Of a stretch of DNA of 64,000 nucleotides, positions 47,101 to 59,100 are shown piece by piece. Made by a program: the position numbers and the translations under genes. Under the pieces are notes generated by a model. That model saw only the letters and a list, made by a program, of their open reading frames with translations, had not been told where the DNA came from and made no database searches. Numbering within the stretch: the stretch's first letter is position 1; every line of letters starts with the position of its first letter. Source of the stretch: Anaeroplasmataceae bacterium (lineage in GTDB: Bacteria > Bacillota_I > Bacilli_A > Acholeplasmatales > Anaeroplasmataceae); contig JAHHSV010000003.1 in assembly GCA_020025015.1 (NCBI GenBank), positions 1 through 64,000 of the forward strand, read 5' to 3'.

Positions 47101-50100
47101 GGTGTCACTCACAGTCTTATCATATAGCTCTAAAACTTTTACATTATTAGGCTTATAGTCAGACTGATATCGCTGTTTATTATCATAAAATGCATAATCA
47201 CCAATAGTACCAGATTTAATAATAACTGTAGTAAGAGCATCCATTCTAATCATTGAATTAGTCTCTAAAATACCCTCTTCAACTTCCATTCTAGAAATCT
47301 TATTTGAATTTATAAAGGCAAGTTCTTTAATTTGAACATAACCTAAACTAATACCTGGATTAGTTGTCTCATAGCTATAAATCTTAACTAATTCCGTACA
47401 ACTTGCAAAGGCATAAGTTTCAATTATAAGCTTATTTTCATGAGTTCCATTCGGTAATCTTATTTCACTCATATGGCAGCCTTGGAAAACACGTGTTTTA
47501 ACTAAATTTGGCCTATAGTCAACCTTCTTTAAAGTAGCTTCTTTATTTGTGCCAGTATAAGCAAAGGCATATGTATCAACAGCAATATTCTCTCTGATTA
47601 TCATATCAAAGCCAGAATTTAATTCATCAGTTGGCAAGAACTTTGATAAATTATCATTATCATAGAATCCGCAAGTACCGATAGATACTAAACTAGAATA
47701 ATATACATTAGTTAATTTTGGACAATAAGCGAACATATAATTTTCTACTGTCTCGCCATTATAATTAACAGTTTGAAGAGAAGAACAGTAAGCAAACATA
47801 TAATAACCACCAGTTTTGGCATTGTATGTTAGAGTTTGAAGTCCTGTACTCTGATAGAAAACATAGTTACCAATCTCAACTAATGTTGATGGAATTGTCA
47901 ATTCTCTTATATTGTTCATTTGATGGAAGGCATAACCACAAATTCTTGTAACACCTTCACCTAAAATCAATCTCTCTATGTTTGTAGAATTAGCAAACGG
48001 AGTATATGATTGTGAATTAGTATCTAATTTTTCACCAATAGCTCCTGCTTTCACTTCAACATCTCTAAGGTTTTTATTATTATAGAATGCATAGTTTTTA
48101 ATTAGGAATCCACCTATAACAAGCTTATTTAGAGCTGATGAATTAAATGCATACGCCTCTACTGTTCCTTGGCCAGGAGATAGTAGTGTTACATCTGCTA
48201 ATCCTATGCAACTAGCAAATGCATTTTTACCAATTGTTGCACCTTCAACAAAATTAATATTAACTGTTGTCATTGCATTACATTCCTTAAAGGCCTCTTC
48301 CGCAATAGTATTAACATTATTTAGGTTAACCTTGCCAGAATCAACAACATCAATTGTCTTTAGCTTGTAGCATTGATAGAAACCTTGCGGATGAATTTCT
48401 GTTATATTTTTATTAATAATAACAGTTTCTAATGCCACACAGTATTCAAACATACTATTAAGTATAATCGAATTGTTTGCCATATTTACATTTACCAATG
48501 ATGTACAATTATAGAATACACCAGTTGCATTTTTAGTTTTTTCTAATGTGAAGTCAATATTAACATCTAGACTTGTTATAGTCTTTATCGAACTAAACGC
48601 ATATGATCCAACTTCAATAATTGTAGATGGCAATGATAATTCTCTTAGCTTTGTATATGCAAATGCAGATGGACCTACTGATACTACATTTGTGAAGTCA
48701 AATACTTCAAGTCCAGAACTATAAAAACCACTATTTTGTATTGTTGTTATTCCAGATGGGAAAACAACATTATTTATTTTACTACAATATCCAAACGCAC
48801 TAGTACCAATAGTAGTTACTGTTTCAGGAATAACTAAATTTACTAATTCACGACATTCATAGAACGCATATTCTGGAATTTGTGTAATATTTTCTGTAAA
48901 TGTAATATCTATTGATACAAGTTGAGAATGATAGTAGAATGCATACTTTGGTAGGCTATTTTGTTTTGTAATCTTCACTTCCCTTAATGTTTTAGGAGTG
49001 TAATCTTTTCCGCTAATGTTAGACGAACTACCTCTGTACCCATTAAATACATAAGCCAACGTATAATCTTCATAGTATGAACTTTGTGGATTATACTGTG
49101 CTGAGCCAATAAATGGTGTTTCATAATACTCAAGGGCATTCATACTATAAAAAGCATAGTTGCCAATCTCTTGAGTGACATCGCTTATTATCAATCTCCT
49201 TACTTCTTTATAACCAGATATAGCATAATTATTGATATATGGAGCATTAGTTACATGAATTTCAACCAATGCAGTAGGAGCATATCCATAATAACCATTA
49301 TAATAACCTCTAATTGTTGAATAACCACCACTAAAGCTACTATCACTAAATATATAATCTAATACATGCTCGTAATCATTGCTCTTCTTAGCATCTTTAC
49401 CAAGGAATGGAATATATAATTTAACCATGTTAACGATTGCACCAAATGAAGAATGACCAAAGCTTTGTACAGAATTAGGAATAATAAATGTTCCGAATTC
49501 CTCTGAATTAAATCTTTCAAGGTTAGTCATTGATGAAAATGCATATGCATCTACTGAAGTTAATTTATCAGACACCTTTATACTTTTAATCGCCTTGCAT
49601 CCGTAGAAAGCATAAGAACCTATAGAGGTAATTGAATCAAATAAATTTACATCATAACCAGTTGTTAGACCCTCTACCGTTTGTTTATTAGAATTAAATG
49701 AAGTTAAATTTTGACATTTATAGAATGCATATGCTCCAATTGATGAAATTGTATTTAAGGTCTTAGGGGCTTCCGGATCTTTTACATCACCATCAACAAT
49801 ATATTCATTAAATATAATACTTTCTAGTGAAGTAAAGCCGCTAAATGCACCATAACCAATTGCTGTTTCAGCTGTAAACTTTAAATTCTTTACACCGCTT
49901 GGAATATGGAATTTATGGCTTCCATTAGATCCACTTTGAGTTACTTGTATCATACTAGCTAATGCTTCTTCATTATTTGTTGTACCAAAGATCCAACCAA
50001 ATAATGCTTCTTTTCCAGTAGTATTTCCGGCTTCCTTACCAATAAATGGTAAAACCATATTAACTAGTGACATACATCCACTGAATGCACCCTCACCAAT

Positions 50101-53100
50101 TGTCTTTACTGAGTTTGGAATACTAATACTTACAAGCTTTGTACAATTTAAGAATGCATTAGATTCAATCTCTGTAATACCATAAGGGATATCTAATTCA
50201 ACTAGACCAGTACATCCAACAAACATACTTTCGCCTAAAGCCTTATTGTTGAATATTATTGTCTGCAAGCTCAAACAGTAAGCAAATACTTCAATGCCAA
50301 TTGTAGTTACGCTACTTGGAACCGTTACGGTTAATAATCCACTTCTTCTAAATGAATAATCCTGCAATTCAACTAATCCTTCGGGAAGGATAACATTTTT
50401 CAAGTTAATTGTATTTTCAAAAGCACTTATTCCAATTATCTTGGTGTTAATACCAAGTTTAACCTCTTTTACCTTTGAATTAACTAAAATTCTATTTGGA
50501 ATCTTTGCATAAGAATCAGCAAAAATAACCTTATTCATATACTCTGTATTTTCAAATAAGTTATCTCCAATATTTATAGCTCTAATATCAGCGTTTTCAA
50601 CTCCACTAGCAGCAAATGTACTTTCGCCAATATTTTCAATTTTCTCATTTAAAAGTAAATTTTTGATTGCCATTACACCATAGAAGGCTCTATTCTTAAT
50701 TTCAACTATACCATCTAGATTTAGATTAAGAGTTCCATTAAGCATTGAACCTTCAAAGGCACTAATGCCAATTATATCTAATGCCTGTGGTAAAACACCT
50801 GTAATTGGATTAGGACTAATTAAATATGAGCTTTCCACAGGAGTGAATGGCTTAATATATGAAACACCTGTAGAACGGTAACCATCAACATCATTACCGA
50901 TATACCATAAATTATCTTCTTTTACTATAGCATTATAATTATTTGGCTTAACATTCTTAATAGCAGTTACTGTTTGACCAACATGCCATGTATGAGTAGC
51001 CACATCTATTGTAGGCTTAATCTCATTTTCAGCTCTTGTGCTAATATTTGTATTTTCAGGAACAGCGGTTGCGTTGTTCTTAAACTCCCAAGTATGAGTA
51101 AGAGCATTTCTTGTCATTGTAGAAGAATTTTCTTCTATTTCAGACGCTAAAATTGTCTTATTATCATAGCTATACCAATTATTATCCTCAGGATTTAAAA
51201 CTGGCTTAGTTTGATTGTTTAATACAGCCTCTACATATTTATTAGGCTCAGTTACATATGGATTACCATCAAGAATCCATACATTGTTAACAGTCTTAAT
51301 TTGATTTGCAGCATTATATTCTAAAGATAATCTTTCTTCCTGACCATCCTTTAAAATGTAATAATAATTCTTACCAGTTGTAGCTTCAGTACCAACCTTT
51401 GGTTCAACCATGCTTAGATATAAATTAGAATTACCATCGGTAATAACATAAATATTACCAATTGATAATTTGCCACTAACCTGAGGCTTATTTGTATAAG
51501 CAGGAGCTAATGAATCAACATCACCAACATACCAATTATAGTTTTCACCAACTCTAACCTGTAAATTATTTTTTCTATATGCTATAAAATCAGTCTTTTG
51601 ATTACCGATATACCAGCATAAATCCTTTCTGTTACGAGTAGCAACATCACTAGTTTCATGATATCTTTCTACACCAGTATCTAAATATGTTGTTTCGCCT
51701 CTAAATTCTGATTTAATCATCCAATTGTCATGATTCTTATCAGAATAATCTACGCTTTGATTTAAGTGATATACAGTTTCAAAGTCATTTAAAACCTTAT
51801 CACCAATGTGCCACTTAAGATCTTCTCCCTCATAAGGAGTTGTTTCCTTTTTATCTTCATCGTAGTTTGGTCTTGTATCAACAAAAGACACCGTTTGTAA
51901 ACTTACACAACCAAAGAATGCTTCATCTGGTATTTCAGTTATACTAGAATAAATTCTAACTGTTTCTAATCCTGTATTATTTTTGAACATTCCCTTGGTT
52001 AAGAAACCATTATATAAATTAGCTGTCCTTAGTTCTAAGCAGCCCTCAAATACGAATTCACCAATTGCTGATACATTAGCATTAAGCGTAATTTCAGTTA
52101 TACCAGTGTATCTAAAGGCTTTAGAATTAATTGCAGTCAAACTATATGGTAAATTAATTTGTTTTAAATTAGTACAATACATGAACATACCCTCAGAAAT
52201 TTCTGTGATTCCCTCTGGTATAAACATGCTTTGAATATTTATTTGACCTGTAAACATATAAGGAGCTGTTATTTTTGCTGCATTTAGCTTATATGTAACA
52301 TTAACTAATTTTGGTTCTACATAAGGTGTATTTAAATCATTTCTTAAATATGTTATCTCATCATTAATAAACCATACTAAGGCCTTACCTAATACATCAT
52401 TTTCGTGTACTCTGAAAAGAGTTCTCTCAGAACCTGCATAATAATAACCATCTTCATTTGCTGTAAATGTAGTTGTTACCTCATAAATAGTGGCAATACC
52501 ATTTAATGTCCATACTTCTTTTGTTGCTAATATATCACTTTCAGATGATGTAACATTTAAATTCAAACCATCATATGAATAGCCTGTAGTACCCTTTGTT
52601 GGTTTTCTTTCTAGGCTACAATCAATGTAATCCTTTTGTAAGCTTAAATTGTATGGATATGCAAAGGCATATTCACCAATTGTCGTTAAAGAAGCAGGTA
52701 CAACTAAGTTATTTAAACTTCCATTTTGATAGAAGGCTTTTCGAGCAATTGTTTCTACTCTATTTCCTAAATTTAAGGTAGGAAGGCTCATTGCACCTTC
52801 AAAAGCACTAGTACCGATCGTTACAATACTAGAGTTAGAAATATCTAAGCCTGTTTCTGTATCCGCTACATTTTGAGGTAATGAATCAACCGCAAATGTT
52901 CTTAAATATTTTAAGCTTGTAGCGTGATAGAAAGCATAATTAGGAATTAAGTTAACCCCAATAGTCAAGAATACATCACGTAGGTTATAGCAGTATTTAA
53001 ACATACCAACACCTAGTAATTCATTCTTCAAAGTCGCTTTCTTTAAACGACCATTATTCATAAATACATCATTACCTATAGTAGTAACATTAGCTGGAAC

Positions 53101-56100
53101 AATAATTGCCTCTAGGGCTGAACCCTTAAATGCCTTATCGCCAATCTTTGTTAAGCTATTAGGTAAAATAATATTTGATAGATTAGTACAATTTTCAAAT
53201 GCACTAATACCTATTTCCTGTAAGCCCTCATTTAAGGTAATTGTATCTAAGCCAGTACAATTCATAAATGCCTCATCGCTTACCTTAGCAGTGTTCTTAT
53301 TTAATGATACATTATTTAAAACATAACAATCCTTAAACATACCAACACCAATAACAGGTGAATTAAATGTAACAGTTGTTAATGCATCACAGTTTTCAAA
53401 TACATATGAACCAACATTAGCAATTGTTTCTGTAATTGTTACATTTACTAATGAATCGCAATTTCTAAATGCATTATTGCCCAAGGTTTCAACCTTATTT
53501 AAAGAGGTGAAAACAAAGCTTGTTGCATTTTCAAATGCTCCTTCTCTTATTTCCTTTATTGAATCAGAGAATTTTTTTGTTGTTGTGGTCTTATAAAATA
53601 AATCAACTAGATTTACGCACCCTTTAAACATATATGGAGCAATATACTCAGACACATATTCAAACGTTAGATCAATTAAACCAGTACAGTTTTCAAAAGC
53701 ATTTGTATCAACTGATGTAATTGTACTAGGTAAAACAAAGTGAATCAATTGAGCACAACCATAGAATGCATATTCTTTAATATGTTGTACCTTTCCACTT
53801 TCAAACACAATATTTTTGATGAAATTACAATTATAGAAAGCTGAATTTGCTATCGTATCAGCTACAGTAATTTTAATTGTCGCTAAACCGCTAGGAGCAC
53901 GATAAGCATTACCCGAAAATCTACTATTAATTGGCTCTGTACTATTTTCATACGTGTTAGAATCAAAATACCTTAAAAATTCATTATTTGTATCATCAGG
54001 TCTTGTAATATCATATCCAATAAAAGGTAATGATAATTCAACTAAATTAGAACACTTTGCAAATATTCCAGTATCCATTCTTGTAACAGACTTAGGGATA
54101 ATTAAATTCGTTAACCCTGTACATCCTTCAAACGCCCTTGAATTTATAGTTTTTATACCTTCATTTAATGATAAATTTGTAATCATCTTACAATTCATAA
54201 AGGCACCATATGATAAAGTAACGTCGTCAGTTACTGTCACCTTAGTTAAGGTTGAAGGTAAATAATATGAACTATAATAATTATAACCTGAACCATAATA
54301 CTGAGTGATATATATAGAATTTGTAAAGCTTGAGCCAGTAAACATATATCCAAATATTCGTGATGAACTGCTTGCGCTTTCAGCACGATTGTATCCAACA
54401 AATGGAATCACCAATTCAGATAAGTTTTCACATTGACCGAATACACCATAATTTATATATTCGGCTGTATTGGAAATAGTAATCTTGTTAATATCTTTAC
54501 AATCTTGGAAAGCATAAGATGGGATTTTAGTTTGATCATAAATTGTAACTTCATGTAACTTCTTAGGTAAATAATATGTTGAACTAGAAGTTGCTTGTGA
54601 AGAGTTTTCGTAGCTGTTTGTGCCGAAAATATGTCCGAAATGTCTCTCATAGCTTCCACTTACTTCTCTATATCTACCAACAAATGGCAAGGTCATTGTT
54701 TCAATATTATAACAGCCACTAAATGCAGCTGCATTTATTCTTGTCACTTTCTTTCCTAAAGTGAAAGATGTAAAGCCGATACAATTTAAGAAAGCATAAC
54801 TATTAATTTGTGTTAATGTTCCTGTTTCTAAATCAGTTTTAATATCTAGCGTCGTTAGCGCTTTACAGTTTGCAAATGCATATTCTGATAAAACAGTAGC
54901 CAATGTAACATTTACGCTAGTAATATTAGTAGGAATATAATATGTTCTATCACGTTGAACCGTACCTACTATACCAGTATCAGTTGTGCCAAATATGTAA
55001 CCAAAAACGCCATAATTTGAGTTGTTTTCTTGAATGTTTTTACCCACAAATGGAATTGTAACTGAAGTAATAGAATTCCAGCCTCCAAATGCTCCTTCTC
55101 CTATTGTAGTAACTGTATCTTTAACAACTAAATTTGTTTTATCTCCAGCAGTACCACAATTAATATTAAAAAACGCATAATCACCTATTGTAGTAAAATT
55201 ATTAGAATATTCAATTATGGTAATATTAATAGCATTATAGAAGCTATAATTTCCAACTGATTGAACATTTTCAGATAAATACATTCCATTTTCATGTCCT
55301 TCTGCATAATCAAACAGCATTAGAGGACAATTGTAAAATGCATAAGCACCAACAGACGTGTTAGCAGGATTATATTTAACAGTTTTTAAGTTTTCGCAAT
55401 TTTGGAATAAGCCTGCTGAAATATAAGTGTTTTCTAATACAGCGTGCTCAATCGATACACATCCTTTAAACACATATGAACTTACACCAACAGTGCTTCT
55501 TAACAACACTGTATTAGCTTGTGGGACAAAGCCGCTCTTTTCATATGGTGTAAACTTGGTTAAAGCAGTACAACCGTCAAATGCATGTGATCCGATAATC
55601 AAATTATCATTATCATAGAATACACTAGAAATACTTGTACAGTTTTCAAAAGCATTATTGCCAATTTGTGTAATTGAAGAGAATAAATTGATATTTGCAT
55701 TAAACGCAACTGCATCCTTTGCAGCAATAGTAGTTAAATTTGTACAGCCACTAAAAGCATACTCTGGAATTGCTTGTAATGTAGATTTATCTTCTTTTAA
55801 TGGAATTGCAACAGAAACTAACGATTTGCAATCTTTAAACGCATAAGCTCCAAATGATGTAATTCCGTACGGAATTACTATCTCTTGAATTGAACTACAA
55901 TTTGTAAAAGCATAGTCACCGATTCCTTTTATTACCTCACTTGGTAATGAAATGCCTGTAACTAATGTTAAATTTGAAAAAGCTCCGTAAGTTATATAAG
56001 ATTCATTATTTCCTAAAGCAATAACAGTTAAAGACTTAGGAATTGTAAATGTTGCATCAGAATCGCTTAAGGTTGAAGTATGCATATGAACAACTGCTAC

Positions 56101-59100
56101 TGTTTTTTCAGTGACAGCTTCGTTGCCAAAAATATAGCCAAAATAATGCTTATTATTGTTAACAGTTAATTCTATAGCTGGAGACGCACCAACAAAAGGA
56201 ATTCTTATTGATGCAATATTATATAGTCCTTGGAGTGCCGCAAATTCAATACCTTCAACGCTATCAGGGATATCCAATCTTTGAAGGCCTGCACCGACAA
56301 AAGCCTTTGTTTTAATTATTTTTAATGTGGATGGCAATTCAATTGTTATCAAGCTATTACAATTTTCAAATGCTAGGCTATCGATAGTTTGTAAGTTTGG
56401 TTGAATTGAATCGTTAGAAAAGCTAATTTGAGATAAGCTATTGCAACCAGAGAAAATTCCTTTGGTTAATATAGTCTCATAATAATATACGCTTTGTAAA
56501 CTTGTACAGCCCTTAAATACGTATTCACCAGGAATTGCTTCTGCTGTTTGTCCAGTTGTTTCTACAGTTCTAGTGTTATTGTTAACAACTATTGAAGATA
56601 GATTAGTACAATTTTCAAACATATAATCTGAAAAAATATTTGACTTATTATCAGCACTTGCCAAGCTTGTACAATTTTTAAATGCGTGTGTTCCAATAAA
56701 TTCAACAGTTTCTGGAATAACTATACCAGAAAGCTTTGTACAATTATTAAACATATAGTCTCCAAGCTTGTTGGCACCTGTTAAATCAACTGTTTCCAAT
56801 AGTAAGCAGTCGTCAAATACATTGGTACCTATTATATTAGTAGATGGAACCTTTACAGTTTTCAATGCATCACAATTAAAAAACGCATAATTTCCTAATT
56901 TTTCTACTGTTCCATTCATTACAACTTTAGTTAACTTTGTCATATCTGCAAAAGCATAATCCTCTATAACTTTAGCTGTAACATTAATTTCTTCAACATA
57001 ACTATTTCTAAAAGCTGAGCCTGTGATAACATCAAAATTAGTTAAAATAACCTTCTTTAGTGAGCGACAATTTTCAAACATATTCGAGCCTAAAACTTTA
57101 TTTTCGAAAATAACCTCAGATAAGTTAACACAGTCAACAAATGCTCTATCATTTATTGTAGTAACAGACGCAGGAATTCTAATTGAAGTCAAAGCTTCAC
57201 AGCCCTTAAACATAGCACTACCAATTATACTATTTTGAATTATAATGTTTTTTAAATTTATACAGCCAACAAAAGCTTCATTAACCTTCTTATCTTCAGG
57301 CTGAACCGGAACAAAATCTCTTACCTCAACAACCTCAGAACCAATTGTAGCAGTTTCTAAATTAATACAATTAGCAAACATTTTAGCAGAAATCATTCGT
57401 GTGTGAATATCGACTTTTGTCATATTTTCAATTGAAGCAAAAGCAAATGATCCCACCTCTGTTATATGAGATGATAATAATAAATTACCAAGAGATGTTC
57501 CATAATATGCATAGGCACCAATATTTGTAATATTCTTTTGGTTTAATAATGATTGATCTGTATATTGAACACAGCCATAAAATAACCCTTCAGGAATAGA
57601 TTCCATATTAGCGATATTGTTAAACCTAACATTTGTAAGCTTAGTGTCATTCATAAATGTATATGTTCCATATGTGTTATTCGAAAATACTACAGATGTT
57701 AGATGTATACATTCAGCAAAAACCTTATTTCCCAATTTGGTTACTGAGGCAGGCACAGTAACCATAGTTAATTTTGCATCTAGAAGCCCCATAAAGGCTT
57801 CATCATCAATAGTTTCTACCTGATTTAAATTAAGTGTTTTAATTCCTTTACAGCCTTTAAAAGCTTTAGCCTTTATTACCTTGACTGAATCTGGTAAGGT
57901 GACGTCCATAATATTTGATTGCTGGAAAGAAGAAATTCCGAGCTCTACTAGTGTATTAGGTAGATTGATTCTTGTAACGCCAGAATTCATAAAACATTCT
58001 TCAGGAATAGTCTTGATTCCATCCGGCAATTTTACATTTACTAATGAGGCGGTATTTTTGAATATACCCTTTGAAAGCTTTGTTGTATTGATTTGAGCAT
58101 TATTTAATGCTAAGCAATTTTCAAAAACATATTCTCCAATAAAACCGTTACTTAAAGCGCTAGACAAGTATGTACCTTCTAATACTTTACAATTTTTAAA
58201 GACCTTATTTCCTAAATGTGAAAGACTATCTCCTAAATCAACAGTCTTCAGATTAACACAATTTTCAAATGCACTATCCCCTATAGTTGTTGCATTATTT
58301 AAACTTACCTTAACTGGTTTTTCATTTAATTCATAATATCCCAAATTTGCACAATTGAAAAAAGCGCGAACACCAATTGTTTTAATGCTTGTAGGTAATA
58401 AAATAGTTTTTAAAGATTGAAAATCTCTAAATGTATTATCAGATATAGTCGTCAAATTTGTTGACTTTTCAAAATCTAAATAATTAAGCGTTGTAGTAGC
58501 CTCAAAGAAGCCTAAATTTTTAGAACCAGGCAATTGTTCAATTTTAGAAATTTGAGGATTAAAACGGATAGCTTCGATTCTCTCAGAGAAGCTTTGTTCT
58601 CCTGACACAACTCCTTGTGGAACAAAATAATTATGGCTTGTTCTAACTGAATTAGGACCATATTGATAATATTGTTCAGACTTATATGATAAATAGAATG
58701 TTATTTTATTTAAATCAATCGCAGTTATATTTGTCTTATTTTTAAAGTGTTGAACTCTACAATTAGTAAATGTTGGCCAAGCAGAATCACTACGCTTGTA
58801 TACATGAATTCTTAAAGTTATAGCAATATCTTTATTCTCAAATAAAATTTCTCGATCGCCATTATCGCTATAGAAATAAGCTTGTCCATTCAATGTTATA
58901 GTAGGAAAGTTATCTAGTTCTACTTTAGCATCGTTATTTTCGGCTGTTAAATTTTGAGGAGCATTGTCAAAGGCACTTAATTTATCAGTTTGACTGATAT
59001 TTTGAGCATTGTCAAAAACTTCAGTTGAATTTGCCTTTACACTAGCAGCAAACTGAATTCCTCCAAAAAATAATGATAAGAATAAAATTGTTAAACTTAA

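Noticed and set aside
30450..58560. Periodic DNA repeats that might suggest a CRISPR array
   Set aside because: The period of about 69 nt is coding, varies in length, stays in frame and encodes LRR_5 repeats; there are no identical direct repeats with unique spacers.
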